64,000 bases of DNA from Moraxella nasibovis (GCF_029581575.1 NZ_CP089975.1:124001-188000); one strand, 5' to 3'; positions 45,381 through 54,293 are shown, counted from the first letter of the stretch. Numbers and translations are program-made. Notes: a model not told the origin generated them from the sequence alone.

Positions 45381-45543
45381 TAGCTACCGAATGGTAAAAT
45401 TACCACAGAATGATATGATGTCGTAGGTTGGGTTGAGTGAAACGAAACCCAACGAGTTCAATGAGTTACAATAATATGTTGGGTTATGCTGTCGCTAACC
45501 CAACCTACAAAAGTTGTATTACTTTATCAGTTTGGTAGGTATA
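45381..45543. repeat. 163-bp dispersed element (MITE-like), copy upstream of the M16C peptidase
   Basis: Left end TAGCTACCGAATGGTAAAAT then TACCAC, right end GTTGTATTACTTTATCAGTT then TGGTAGGTATA, forming an imperfect inverted pair. Interior GTAGGTTGGGTTGAGTGAAA, CGAAACCCAACGAGTTCAAT as in other copies. Exactly the same length as the copy before proA, and also flanked by TA. Confidence 0.8.
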
Positions 45544-45568
45544 AAATAACCAACAGTTGGGAAAAATT

Positions 45569-48520
45569 ATGACAACTCACGCATCTTTTGAGCAAATTAG
45601 CACCACCAAGATTGACGCATTAAACATTGATGTAACGCATTATCGCCATAAAGACACAGGGCTGATTCATTATCACTTGGCGTGTGATAATGATGAGAAT
45701 GCCTTGATGATTGGCTTTGCGACACAGCCGATGACTTCACGAGGCGAGGCACACATTTTGGAGCATGTGGTGCTGTGCGGTAGCGAAAAATACCCTGTGC
45801 GAGACCCTTTTTTTAGCATGATTAAGCGTTCTTTGCAGACCTTTATGAATGCAATGACGGCGGCAGACTGGACGATGTATCCTTTTGCTACCCAAAACAG
45901 AAACGACTTTTTTAATCTATTGTCCGTGTATGCCGATGCGTGTTTTTTTCCGAACATTCACGAGCTGGATTTTGCCCAAGAGGGCATTCGCATTGAGCTT
46001 GATGAGCATGGCAAGCCTGAATATCACGGCATTGTTTTTAATGAAATGAAAGGGGCGATGAGTGGCGAGATTGAGCAGCTGTATTATGCACTGACACCGC
46101 ACTTATTCCCAACGACCACTTACCACTATAATTCTGGTGGCGATCCAAAGCACATCGTCAATCTGACTCATGAGGATTTGGTCAAGTTTCATCAGACGCA
46201 CTATCATCCGTCCAATGCCATCGTCATGAGTTTTGGTAATATTGAGGCGACAGACATTCAGGCACATCTACAAGAGCAGGTGCTAAGCCGTTTTGATGAC
46301 ATTGAGCGTCCAAAAGTGGGTAAAAAATTTGCATCTGTTACCGAACAAAGGCTAAGCCAGCCAGTGCAGGTGTTTGATACTTATACCGCCGATGATGATG
46401 GCAAGCAAATGACCCATCATGTGCTGTCTTGGCTACTACCGACCATCAGCAACCCAAAAGAGCGTCTGTCACTTCGCTTGATGGAAGGGGTGCTTGCCGA
46501 GCATTCAGGTTCGCCGCTGCGTGCGTATTTGGAGAGCTATGCTCATGCGACCGCACCCAGTCCGCTACTTGGGCTAGATGACAGCCATTATGAAATGGTG
46601 TTTTATGCAGGCGTGCGTGGCAGCGATGTTGAGTACGCCGATGAGGTGGAGCAGGGGATTTTGGGCTTGTTGGCACAAGTGGTACAGCAAGGCGTGGATG
46701 CCCAGACGATTGAGACGGTGCTACATCAGATAGAGCTTGACCAAAGACACATCGGTGGCGACAGTATGCCTTATGGTTTGACGCTGATGCTTGAGGCGTT
46801 TAGCACGGTGTTGCATGGGGGCGATCCTTTGGATGTGTGGCAGATTGACGAGCATTTGGCGTGGCTAAGACAGCAGGCGAGTGATCCGAATTTTGTGCCA
46901 TCACTCATTAAAAAGCACTTATTGGACAATCCGCACCGTGTGCGTTTGACCGTCTCGCCAGACAAAGGCAAAGCCGAGCGGCTCATCGCAGACGAGCAAG
47001 CGACACTAGATACACTGGATCAGGCAATGAGCGATGATGATCGTGCCGTCATTCGCCAAAAAATGAGCGATTTGCAAGCTCGTCAAGCGATGGTAGATGA
47101 TGTGAATCTGTTGCCAAAAGTGGGGCTTGCTGACATTCCAAGTGAGGTCAGCTTTACGCACGCCAATCAAAAAACCATCATGCTGGGCGATGAGACACGC
47201 ACTTTGTATGAATATCACGCAGGGACGAATGGTCTGTATTATTATCAAGTGGTGATTGAGCTTGGCAAGCAGGCGGACGAGATTTTGAACAATCCTTTGT
47301 TGCCGATTTATCTGACTTTGTTGTCAGAAGTGGGTACGACACAGCACGAGGCACGCACTTTTCAGGCGGTGCAGGCGGCGTGTTCGTCAGGTGTGACGGC
47401 TCGCATCAGTCAGCGTACTGACACGGCAGATAAGGATAAGATGAGCAGTTATTTTGTGGTGGCAACTCGTGCCTTGAACCGCAAATTAGAGGCGGTGGAA
47501 TTGGTCAGCGAAGTGCTGGATGAGACCATCTTTAGCGAAACTGACCGCATTCGTGAGCTTTTGCAGCAAAAACAAAGCGGTTGGCAATCTCGTCTGACTG
47601 GTGCAGGACACGCCTACGCCATGCAGACCGCCAGCCAAAACATGAGCCGTCTTGCCAAGATTGAATATGCGTTCTCAGGCTTGCCTGCGTTGGTGGCGTT
47701 GAAGGCGTTTTTGGCACAAGAGGGCGATGACAAATGGCGTGTGCTGTCCGAGCGTCTGTCGGCACTGCACGCAAGTATCGTAAGCCTACCAAAAGATGTC
47801 ATCGTGGTGTGTGAGCGTGAGATGGCACCAGCCTTGACCGACAAAATCACCCAAACGCTGCATACTAAGTCTCGCTCTGTGGCGGTGCAAGCAGAGCCTT
47901 TGCCGTTTGATGATTTGTTAGAAATTTTAAATAATAACAGCGAGCAAGACACCGCTTGGCTCATCTCAACCAATGTGTATCATAACGCCGCCGCCTACGC
48001 TGCGACCACATCTGATGATGCGGATACGCCTGCATTGATGGTGCTTGCACCGTTCTTGCGTAATGGCTATCTGCATTCTGCCATTCGTGAAAAGGGTGGT
48101 GCTTATGGCGGTGGGGCGAGCTTTGATAGCAATGCGGCGGCGTTTAAGTTTTATAGCTACCGAGATCCACATTGTCAAGAGACTTTTAATCATTTCTTAG
48201 CAAGTATTGATTGGCTCATTGACAGTGAGCATGACGAGGCTCAACTAGAAGAAGCAATCATCGGTATCATCGCTGGCATGGATAAGCCTGGTTCGCCAGC
48301 AGGCGAGGCGGTCAAGTCGTGTTTTTCGACGCTACATGGGCGAGATAAAGCGTATCAGCAGGCACTTCGGGCGAAGATTTTGGCGGTAACGATGGATGAT
48401 TTAAAACGAGTTGCCAAAAAATATCTTAAAGACAAGCCCTACGCCAAAGCCACGCTTGCACCGCTTGAACAAGAAGAATCCGTCAAGCAGCTTGGCTTTG
48501 TGGTGAAAAAGTTGTCATAA
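45569..48520 (+). CDS. M16C zinc metallopeptidase (presequence protease/insulinase-like)
   Basis: 983 residues from the ATG at 45569; the upstream frame opens with a TTG four codons earlier. The inverted zinc motif HxxEH appears as His62-ILEH66 in GEAHILEHVVLCGSEKYP, followed by the distal Glu in NEMKGAMSG, and the C-terminal half contains the R/Y pair region REKGGAYGGGASF. The M16C subfamily are about 970-residue clamshell proteases that degrade peptides. No signal peptide is seen, so cytoplasmic. A repeat is immediately upstream. Confidence 0.92.
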   Translation: MTTHASFEQISTTKIDALNIDVTHYRHKDTGLIHYHLACDNDENALMIGFATQPMTSRGEAHILEHVVLCGSEKYPVRDPFFSMIKRSLQTFMNAMTAADWTMYPFATQNRNDFFNLLSVYADACFFPNIHELDFAQEGIRIELDEHGKPEYHGIVFNEMKGAMSGEIEQLYYALTPHLFPTTTYHYNSGGDPKHIVNLTHEDLVKFHQTHYHPSNAIVMSFGNIEATDIQAHLQEQVLSRFDDIERPKVGKKFASVTEQRLSQPVQVFDTYTADDDGKQMTHHVLSWLLPTISNPKERLSLRLMEGVLAEHSGSPLRAYLESYAHATAPSPLLGLDDSHYEMVFYAGVRGSDVEYADEVEQGILGLLAQVVQQGVDAQTIETVLHQIELDQRHIGGDSMPYGLTLMLEAFSTVLHGGDPLDVWQIDEHLAWLRQQASDPNFVPSLIKKHLLDNPHRVRLTVSPDKGKAERLIADEQATLDTLDQAMSDDDRAVIRQKMSDLQARQAMVDDVNLLPKVGLADIPSEVSFTHANQKTIMLGDETRTLYEYHAGTNGLYYYQVVIELGKQADEILNNPLLPIYLTLLSEVGTTQHEARTFQAVQAACSSGVTARISQRTDTADKDKMSSYFVVATRALNRKLEAVELVSEVLDETIFSETDRIRELLQQKQSGWQSRLTGAGHAYAMQTASQNMSRLAKIEYAFSGLPALVALKAFLAQEGDDKWRVLSERLSALHASIVSLPKDVIVVCEREMAPALTDKITQTLHTKSRSVAVQAEPLPFDDLLEILNNNSEQDTAWLISTNVYHNAAAYAATTSDDADTPALMVLAPFLRNGYLHSAIREKGGAYGGGASFDSNAAAFKFYSYRDPHCQETFNHFLASIDWLIDSEHDEAQLEEAIIGIIAGMDKPGSPAGEAVKSCFSTLHGRDKAYQQALRAKILAVTMDDLKRVAKKYLKDKPYAKATLAPLEQEESVKQLGFVVKKLS

Positions 48521-48527
48521 TCAAGCT

Positions 48528-48550
48528 GGGGCGAAATATTTTTCGCCCCT
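48528..48550. repeat. Short dispersed hairpin repeat, copy 5
   Basis: GGGGCGAAATATTTTTCGCC then CCT, eight bp past the peptidase stop, preceded by TCAAGCTG as at 36508. It probably doubles as the peptidase gene's hairpin. Confidence 0.7.
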
Positions 48551-48593
48551 ATGCTTTTGTCATTTGGTGGGTGTGATGATGCAAATCTGGCGG

Positions 48594-49169
48594 TTATTCT
48601 GCCACGCCATACACTTTACGCACCACTCGTTTAAAATAAGCAAACGCATCGTCCGCCCCTTTCATGGCAGCTTGTCTTTGCTCATCGTTGATGGGCAGGG
48701 CATCAATTTTGGCCTTGACCGAACGCCAGTGTGGCATACGACCGTCTGGGTGAGCCGCCAGATGCGCCGCCCCAAAGTCGTCATTTAGGTCAATTTTGCC
48801 TGCTTCTTTGTACAAAATCGCCGCACCAACATTCGAGCCTTCTACGCAGTATAGCCAGCCGATCGCTTCGTCATCGGTGTAGCTTGGCACTTCCACATCT
48901 TTGCCATAGGCGGTCACTTGCAAATCTTTCATGTCGGATTTGACTCGTTCTAGTCGACTTAATTCTGCCAAGCCTTCAAATTGGGCAGCAAGTTTTTCGT
49001 TGTGGTAGATGGGATTGACGGTGCTGTGAAATTCAAATTGTGTTTGTAGAAATTTGCGATAATTGTCATGATTGGCAAAGGGTTGCATACTCATGACCAG
49101 ATGATCCACCGCATCGTGCGTGGTGCGTGAGTGTTCTTTTAGGGCTTCTGATAGAGTAAGCTTGTTCAT
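48594..49169 (-). CDS. hemO: Heme oxygenase (HemO/PigA-like)
   Basis: 191 residues, predominantly helical. The proximal heme ligand His is probably in SRTTHDAVDHLVM near residue 18, and the distal helix glycines in VEGSNVGAAIL. LAAHPDGRMPHWRSVKA is also typical of the HemO group. It opens heme to biliverdin, CO and iron in the cytoplasm, so the cell can use host heme as iron. AGGTG precedes the ATG. A Fur-box-like sequence lies 45-63 bp upstream, and the divergent neighbour is a DUF454 protein often found with heme/iron genes. Confidence 0.85.
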   Translation of the reverse strand: MNKLTLSEALKEHSRTTHDAVDHLVMSMQPFANHDNYRKFLQTQFEFHSTVNPIYHNEKLAAQFEGLAELSRLERVKSDMKDLQVTAYGKDVEVPSYTDDEAIGWLYCVEGSNVGAAILYKEAGKIDLNDDFGAAHLAAHPDGRMPHWRSVKAKIDALPINDEQRQAAMKGADDAFAYFKRVVRKVYGVAE

Positions 49170-49213
49170 AAATCACCTATGAATTTAAAAAAGCAATTCA
49201 TCTCATTGAAAAA

Positions 49214-49232
49214 AATAACAATAATCATTTTT
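49214..49232. promoter_or_regulatory. Candidate Fur box upstream of hemO
   Basis: AATAACAATAATCATTTTT matches 14 of 19 positions of the consensus GATAATGATAATCATTATC. It lies 45 bp before the hemO start. Confidence 0.6.
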
Positions 49233-49303
49233 GATAAATCGCTGGCTTGTGTTATGATATGGATTGCTTGAAATGTCCGGATTTCAAGGCAAAGCAGGCA
49301 TTA

Positions 49304-49332
49304 TTGATAATGCTATTGCTTATCATTATATT
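49304..49332 (+). promoter_or_regulatory. Promoter of the DUF454 gene overlapped by a Fur box
   Basis: TTGATA, 17-base spacer, TATATT. The interval 49306-49324 (GATAATGCTATTGCTTATC) matches 15 of 19 Fur-consensus positions and covers the -35 and most of the spacer, so bound Fur would block polymerase. Start codon is 52 bp further on. Confidence 0.65.
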
Positions 49333-49383
49333 CTAATCGCTATGATTTGCAAGTAAAATTATCGACATTTTGGTTTATTTTTT

Positions 49384-49812
49384 ATGTCCCAATCGCCCAA
49401 AAAACCGAGCGGACCGCTTGATGACAAAGAGCGACTCCATGCCAATCGCATGGTGCGCTGGGCGTTTTTTTTGCTGGGGTTTGTGTTTTTGGGATTGGGG
49501 ATTTTGGGAGTGGTTTTGCCCGGATTGCCGACGACGGTGTTTATTTTGCTTGCGGGCTATTGTTGGGCGAAAAGTTCTCGGCGATTTTATGGCTATCTGC
49601 TTGGGCATAAAATTTTTGGCAAAATGCTACGAGACTGGGAAGAGCGCCGTGCCATGCCACGCTTTGCCAAATATCTGGCGTGGGGCATGATGACGGTGTC
49701 GTGCGCCATTATGTTTTATCAGCTGCCTGACGACATGCTGTGGCTTGCGGTGATGGTCAGTGTGCTGTGCGTGGCGGTGGCGGTTTGGATGGCAAAATTG
49801 CCCGATGCTTAA
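49384..49812 (+). CDS. DUF454 (YbaN-like) inner-membrane protein
   Basis: 142 residues with hydrophobic helices at about 25-60 and 98-135. FLGLGILGVVLPGLPTTVFI is the family hallmark, followed by YCWAKSSRRFYGYLLGHK. Function unknown; family members lie near heme and iron genes in many gammaproteobacteria, as here beside hemO with a predicted shared Fur control. No clear ribosome site before the ATG. Confidence 0.83.
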   Translation: MSQSPKKPSGPLDDKERLHANRMVRWAFFLLGFVFLGLGILGVVLPGLPTTVFILLAGYCWAKSSRRFYGYLLGHKIFGKMLRDWEERRAMPRFAKYLAWGMMTVSCAIMFYQLPDDMLWLAVMVSVLCVAVAVWMAKLPDA

Positions 49813-49844
49813 GCCATACGCCAAGCTTAAAAGGTGGAGTAGGG

Positions 49845-49960
49845 GCGTAGGCTGAGCAAAGCGAAAACCTAAAAAATTCAAATGGTCGCAATAAAAATGG
49901 TGGGTAAAACCCGCCCTACATGATTTATGTTTAAACCATTGAATGCATTGGGTTTTGCAT
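49845..49960. repeat. Highly diverged copy of the 163-bp dispersed element
   Basis: Shares GTAGG...GAGCAAAGCGAAAACC, AATTCAAATGG and GGTGGGTAAAACCCGCCCTA-type blocks with the family, but no terminal repeats; call is tentative. Confidence 0.4.
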
Positions 49961-49984
49961 GATAATGCCTGATCTGATCAGCAT

Positions 49985-50014
49985 AAAAATATCCGCAATG
50001 TGGCGGATATTTTT
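49985..50014. terminator. Terminator of upp, bidirectional
   Basis: AAAAATATCCGC / GCGGATATTTTT, a 12-bp perfect stem with a six-base loop. It lies 17 bp past the upp stop on the minus strand. Confidence 0.88.
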
Positions 50015-50030
50015 ATGGATACAATAAGAC

Positions 50031-50672
50031 TTACAGCTCTTTGGTGCCAAAAATCTTGTCGCCAGCATCGCCCAGACCTGGAATGATGTAGCCGTTTTCG
50101 TTTAGGTGACTGTCTAGGGCGGCGGTGTAGATTTTCACATCTGGGTGGGCTTCATTGACCAGACGCACGCCTTCTGGAGCGGCAACCAGCACTAGGGCTT
50201 TGATGTTGGTGCAGCCGTGTTTTTTTAGCATGTCAATGGTGGCGACCATACTACCACCTGTGGCAAGCATTGGGTCTAAGATGAGAGCAGGGCGCTTGTC
50301 AATGTCTTTGACAAATTTTTCAAAAAATGGCACAGGCTCAAGCGTCTCTTCGTCTCGTTGCAAGCCGACCACCGAGATCTTTGCGGTAGGCAGTAGGTCT
50401 AGCACGCCATCAAGCATGCCGATGCCAGCACGCAAAATCGGCACTAAGGTTACGGTTTTGCCTTTGATTTGCTCGCCAGTGATTTCGCCGCACCAGCCTT
50501 GCATTGTAAATTGTTCAATCTCATAATCACGGCTCGCTTCGTACGCCATCAAGCGACCCAGCTCTTTGGTCAGCGTGCGAAATTTGTAGGTGCTGCTGTC
50601 TTTTTCACGCATCAAGGACAGCTTGTGGCGAACCAAAGGGTGATCTACGATGTGGATATTTAGGTCGGTCAT
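50031..50672 (-). CDS. upp: Uracil phosphoribosyltransferase
   Basis: 213 residues. [17 protein letters not shown] at the N-terminus, GAGIGMLDG-like [15 protein letters not shown], the PRPP loop [18 protein letters not shown] and the uracil-binding [15 protein letters not shown] at the end are all intact. It converts uracil and PRPP to UMP for pyrimidine salvage. No uraA permease is adjacent. Confidence 0.97.
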   Translation of the reverse strand: MTDLNIHIVDHPLVRHKLSLMREKDSSTYKFRTLTKELGRLMAYEASRDYEIEQFTMQGWCGEITGEQIKGKTVTLVPILRAGIGMLDGVLDLLPTAKISVVGLQRDEETLEPVPFFEKFVKDIDKRPALILDPMLATGGSMVATIDMLKKHGCTNIKALVLVAAPEGVRLVNEAHPDVKIYTAALDSHLNENGYIIPGLGDAGDKIFGTKEL

Positions 50673-50831
50673 TTTATGCTCGTTTTGATTTTAAAAATAG
50701 TCAAAAAAGATGGATTTGTTTTGTCCGTAATTGCGAACGCACAATCTTGCTTATGATACCAAATCTTGCCCAAATTTGATAGGTTTTGCGTGTGCTGTGA
50801 TAAGTTTTTGGGTGTGGCGCCAGATGCTGTA

Positions 50832-51887
50832 CTATTGGTTATTGATTTTAAGGTCTGGTAGGGTTAGGTCGCCGTCTTTGATCCAGCCTTTTTTGTGCAT
50901 GATTTTGGCAAAGATGAGCGTCAAAATTGCAGGCAAAATCAGATGAAATAAGACAATCAAAACCACCGTGCGGACGCTAAATCCCATCGCATCCAGCGTG
51001 CCGATTTGCCCAACCAAGCCTGATGTGCCCATGCCTGCACCGATGGCGATGTTCGTCATACCAAAAACAGCGGTCGCAAACGGTGCCAAAATCGCCCCAG
51101 TGAGCGTGGGCGGTAGCCAGATTTTGGGATTTTTGATGATGTTGGGCATTTGTAGCATGCTCGTACCTAAGCCTTGTGCGATGATGCCGTGCAGACCGCC
51201 ATTGGGTAGGTGCGCTTGGTTGTCACGGTAGCTCATCAGTGCAAAGCCAACCATTTGAGCGGCACAGCCGACCGTCGCTGCCCCTGCTGCCACGCCTGAC
51301 AAATCAAGGCTGATGGCGATGGCGGCACTGGAAATGGGCAGGGTTAAAAGCAGCCCCATCGTGATGGCGATGATGATGCTGGTCAAAATCGGCGACAATG
51401 CCATCGCCCACACGATGAACGAACCAAGCGCCATCATCAAGGCGGCAATGCTGGGTGCGATGGCATAAGCCGTGCCAATGCCAGCTAGCAGAGCGACGGC
51501 AGGCGTGATGATGATGTCGATGGGCGTGGTTTTGTGGATGAGTTTTCCGCATTCTGTGCCGATGATGCTTGCGATCAATGCACCGACAACACCGCCAAGC
51601 TCTGCCCCTGCAAGCCCTGTCGCCACCGCCGAGAACAGCACCAAGGGCGGCGCTTTTAAGCCAAAAGCCACGCCCACACCAATCGCACCGCCCACCGCCA
51701 TTTGTGCGTGCGTGCCTGCCGTGATAAGTGCCGAGATGTTCGCCCAAGTGCCGATGTTTTTTAAAATCAAGCCGACAATCAGCGAACCAAACAGCCCCAT
51801 CGCCATGCCGTTCAAAGCATCAATGCCATAGCGCCGCCATGACAGAGTGATGTTTTGGCGGCGCAGGTGTGTCGTTATTTTTGTCAT
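50832..51887 (-). CDS. PTS-IIC-like membrane protein without partner subunits
   Basis: 351 residues, almost entirely hydrophobic, with about nine or ten helices. DALNGMAMGLFGSLIVGLIL, GGAIGVGVAFGLKAPPLVLF and a C-terminal GMTNIAIGAGMGTSGLVGQIG are as in the PTS_EIIC type 2 (Listeria-type) family. No EIIA, EIIB, HPr or EI gene is in the window. It may be a sugar-phosphate-independent transporter or sensor. AGGA precedes the ATG. Whether it moves a sugar is unknown. Confidence 0.78.
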   Translation of the reverse strand: MTKITTHLRRQNITLSWRRYGIDALNGMAMGLFGSLIVGLILKNIGTWANISALITAGTHAQMAVGGAIGVGVAFGLKAPPLVLFSAVATGLAGAELGGVVGALIASIIGTECGKLIHKTTPIDIIITPAVALLAGIGTAYAIAPSIAALMMALGSFIVWAMALSPILTSIIIAITMGLLLTLPISSAAIAISLDLSGVAAGAATVGCAAQMVGFALMSYRDNQAHLPNGGLHGIIAQGLGTSMLQMPNIIKNPKIWLPPTLTGAILAPFATAVFGMTNIAIGAGMGTSGLVGQIGTLDAMGFSVRTVVLIVLFHLILPAILTLIFAKIMHKKGWIKDGDLTLPDLKINNQ

Positions 51888-51895
51888 GTATGTTC

Positions 51896-53038
51896 CTATG
51901 GCTCTTTTTGCTGTGTTGTCTTTATTATCCTACGCAATTCTGGTTGTGTCCACCAATTTTCCCCCACAAAACCGTCCGCATATTTCTCGCCCATTTTCGG
52001 CACATCAATCGGCAAACCCTGTTCTTTGGCACTTTTTACCGCATTATCAATGGATTCATACCACGGATTTCTACCAAGACTAAACACGCCCCAGTGCATT
52101 GGCACGATTTTTTTGGCGTTTAAATCTAGGCTTGCTTGCACCGATTGGTGGGCAAACATATGCGTTTTGGGCCAGCCTGCATTCGCCGCGTCAATTTCCA
52201 TAAAGGCGATGTCAAATCCGCCATATTTTTTGCCGATGTCGCTAAAATGCTGGGCGTAACCCGTGTCGCCACTCCAATACAGCCGTTTGCTCCCTTCCAG
52301 TACAAAAGATGCCCACAAAGTTTTGTTGCGGTCGTTTGTCCAGCGAGAAGTGTAATGTTGGGACGGCTCGGCGGTGAGTTTGACCGTGCCAACCATCGTG
52401 GAGTCGCCCCAACCGAGTTCGGTGATTTTATCAGGCGAAACGCCCCACGACTCTAATCTTGCCCCCACGCCAAGCGGTGCGATAAAGCGTTTTGCTTTGT
52501 CCGCCAAATGGCGAATGGTGGTCGCTTCCAAATGGTCGTAATGGTCGTGGCTAATCAGCACCACATCAATGTCGGGCAGGTTTTGACGGCTAATAGGGGC
52601 TTCCTGAAAGCGTGGGGCAATCAGGGGCAAATTCAAGGGGTTGGCGTTGTCAAACACGGGGTCGATCAAAAAGCGTTGTCCGTCCAATTCCAAAATGGCG
52701 GTGGCGTGTCCAAGCCAATAATAGGCGAAGTTTTCAGGCTGCCCAAAATGGGTTTTATCCAATAAAATCATGGGTAAACGACCATTCGGTGTATAACCGT
52801 CATGGCGAATAAAGCCGCCTTTGCCAGTCGCTTTGTCGGGATAATAAGGCAAATCATCGGTATAAAGGTTCACAAATTGCCCGTTTTTATAATAGGGCAA
52901 ATGGGCAAAACGGCTCTCGTCAGGCAAATCGCCCAAATTGCGGTACAACATCACGCCCAAAATCGCCACAATCAGGGCGAGTATGCCCAAAGTGGCTAGG
53001 GTGAATTTAAGGAGTTTTTTAAAAATGGGTTTCATCAT
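51896..53038 (-). CDS. MBL-fold hydrolase, NAPE-PLD/UlaG-like
   Basis: 380 residues. An N-terminal hydrophobic segment (about 10-31) suggests membrane attachment facing the periplasm. The metallo-beta-lactamase motif is VVLISHDHYDHLE (HxHxDH), later metal ligands in AEPSQHYTSRW and YWSGDTGYAQHF, and HWGVFSLGRNPWYE. It is near NAPE-phospholipase D and the ascorbate-6-phosphate lactonase group. Substrate in bacteria is unknown; an outer-leaflet lipid is possible given the anchor. ATG at 53038 or 53035. Confidence 0.85.
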   Translation of the reverse strand: MMKPIFKKLLKFTLATLGILALIVAILGVMLYRNLGDLPDESRFAHLPYYKNGQFVNLYTDDLPYYPDKATGKGGFIRHDGYTPNGRLPMILLDKTHFGQPENFAYYWLGHATAILELDGQRFLIDPVFDNANPLNLPLIAPRFQEAPISRQNLPDIDVVLISHDHYDHLEATTIRHLADKAKRFIAPLGVGARLESWGVSPDKITELGWGDSTMVGTVKLTAEPSQHYTSRWTNDRNKTLWASFVLEGSKRLYWSGDTGYAQHFSDIGKKYGGFDIAFMEIDAANAGWPKTHMFAHQSVQASLDLNAKKIVPMHWGVFSLGRNPWYESIDNAVKSAKEQGLPIDVPKMGEKYADGFVGENWWTQPELRRIIKTTQQKEP

Positions 53039-53360
53039 ACATCAAATAAATCAAACCATTAGGATCTGGCTGTCCTATGGTTTTGGTTGGGGTTGCAAGT
53101 GCATTATTATAGCAGATCGGGGGTTGTTTTGGGAAAATGAGGGGTATTGTGGGCTGGGAGGTGGGGCGATAAGTTATGCTCAAAATGGTTAAAAGTAGAG
53201 CTATTATTAGGAATTTTTAGATTAAAAAATAATTGGTAATTTTGATGGTTGGCTATTATTTGAAACGAAAAATGGTTTTTGGGCTGGCTGAAAGCATTAC
53301 CCATAAAATTCCAAAAATCCTAAAATAAACACTCCTTTATTTACCAAGAGTATTTATTTT
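53039..53360. other. Intergenic region upstream of the recombinase
   Basis: 322 bp, AT-rich, no gene. It holds the divergent promoters of the hydrolase and the recombinase and the inverted repeat at 53322-53360. This is the junction between core genes and the accessory region. Confidence 0.6.
53322..53360. repeat. Inverted repeat abutting the recombinase start codon
   Basis: AAAATAAACACTC (53322-53334) and GAGTATTTATTTT (53348-53360) are inverted with one mismatch around a 13-base spacer, ending directly at the ATG. Could be a binding site for the recombinase itself (autoregulation or crossover core) or an operator. Confidence 0.6.
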
Positions 53361-54293
53361 ATGAAACAAACTTTATTTTCCGACTATTTTGCCGAATGGG
53401 TCAAAACCTACAAAGAAGGCGCGGTGCGTCCTGTTACGATGAAAAAATACCAGTCCAGCCTGTATTGGCTCAAAAAACTTGCTCCAGAATTGCAGGTTGG
53501 CGAATTGTCGCGTTCTCGTTATCAAAAATTGCTCAACGATTATGCTGAATTCCACGAACGCCAAACCACAATGGACTTTCATCATCAGATCAAAGGGGCG
53601 ATTTTGGATGCGGTTGATGAAGGCTTGATTGATAATGACCCCACTCGCAAAGCCATCATCAAAGGCAAAACCCCCGCCAATAAAAAAATCAAATTTTTAC
53701 ATCAAAACGAATTGCAATTGGTATTAAAGCAACTCAATTTAAGCCAGCAATTAAATTGGGATTGGTTTATTTTATTGATTGCCAAAACAGGAATGCGGTT
53801 TTCCGAAGCCCTTGCCATTACCGCAGGCGATTTTGACTTTGCTCACCAAACTTTAAGCGTCAGCAAAACTTGGGATTATAAAAACAATGGCGGATTTTTA
53901 CCCACCAAAAACCGCTCATCAATTCGCAAAATTCAATTAGATTGGCAAACGGTAATGCAGTTTTCAGGCTTAATCAAAAACTTAAACAGCGAATCTGAAA
54001 CACCCATTTTTATCAGCCTAATGAAAACAGGCGATAAGGTTTATAATTCCACCGTCAATTACCGCATTGCCCGCCATTGTAAAAAAGCAGGCGTATCGGT
54101 GATTACCGTACACGGTTTACGCCATACGCACGCGTCATTACTTTTGTTTGCAGGTGTTTCCATTGCCAGCGTGGCAAGACGGCTTGGGCATTCTAGTATG
54201 ACCACCACTCAGCAAACTTATTTGCATATCATTCAAGAACTTGAAAACAAAGATACCGATATTGTGATGCGACATTTGGCGTCATTGTGTTAA
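53361..54293 (+). CDS. Tyrosine recombinase/integrase
   Basis: 310 residues. An N-terminal SAM-like core-binding domain (about 1-110) precedes the catalytic domain with the full residue set: Arg146 (TGMRFSEA), His251-x-x-Arg254 (VHGLRHTHAS), His277 (RRLGHSSM) and Tyr287 (TYLHI). It should cut and rejoin DNA at specific sites. No excisionase, phage or conjugation genes lie nearby; instead it converges on the type I restriction locus, the kind of neighbour that catalyses hsdS rearrangement in other bacteria. The integrase may also be a remnant of the element that brought the locus in. Confidence 0.92.
   Translation: MKQTLFSDYFAEWVKTYKEGAVRPVTMKKYQSSLYWLKKLAPELQVGELSRSRYQKLLNDYAEFHERQTTMDFHHQIKGAILDAVDEGLIDNDPTRKAIIKGKTPANKKIKFLHQNELQLVLKQLNLSQQLNWDWFILLIAKTGMRFSEALAITAGDFDFAHQTLSVSKTWDYKNNGGFLPTKNRSSIRKIQLDWQTVMQFSGLIKNLNSESETPIFISLMKTGDKVYNSTVNYRIARHCKKAGVSVITVHGLRHTHASLLLFAGVSIASVARRLGHSSMTTTQQTYLHIIQELENKDTDIVMRHLASLC

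Larger units (their letters stand above)
45154..45568. other. Intergenic region before the M16C peptidase gene
   Basis: 415 bp with no gene: the terminator of the PepSY gene (45184-45212) and a full dispersed element (45381-45543) that ends 25 bp before the peptidase start. Between them is AT-rich DNA with TGCTACACT, a possible extended -10. Confidence 0.6.

Noticed and set aside
53361-54293. Prophage or integrative conjugative element
   Set aside because: Only the recombinase is present; no capsid, portal, terminase, relaxase or conjugation genes occur, and no direct repeat at a tRNA was seen.
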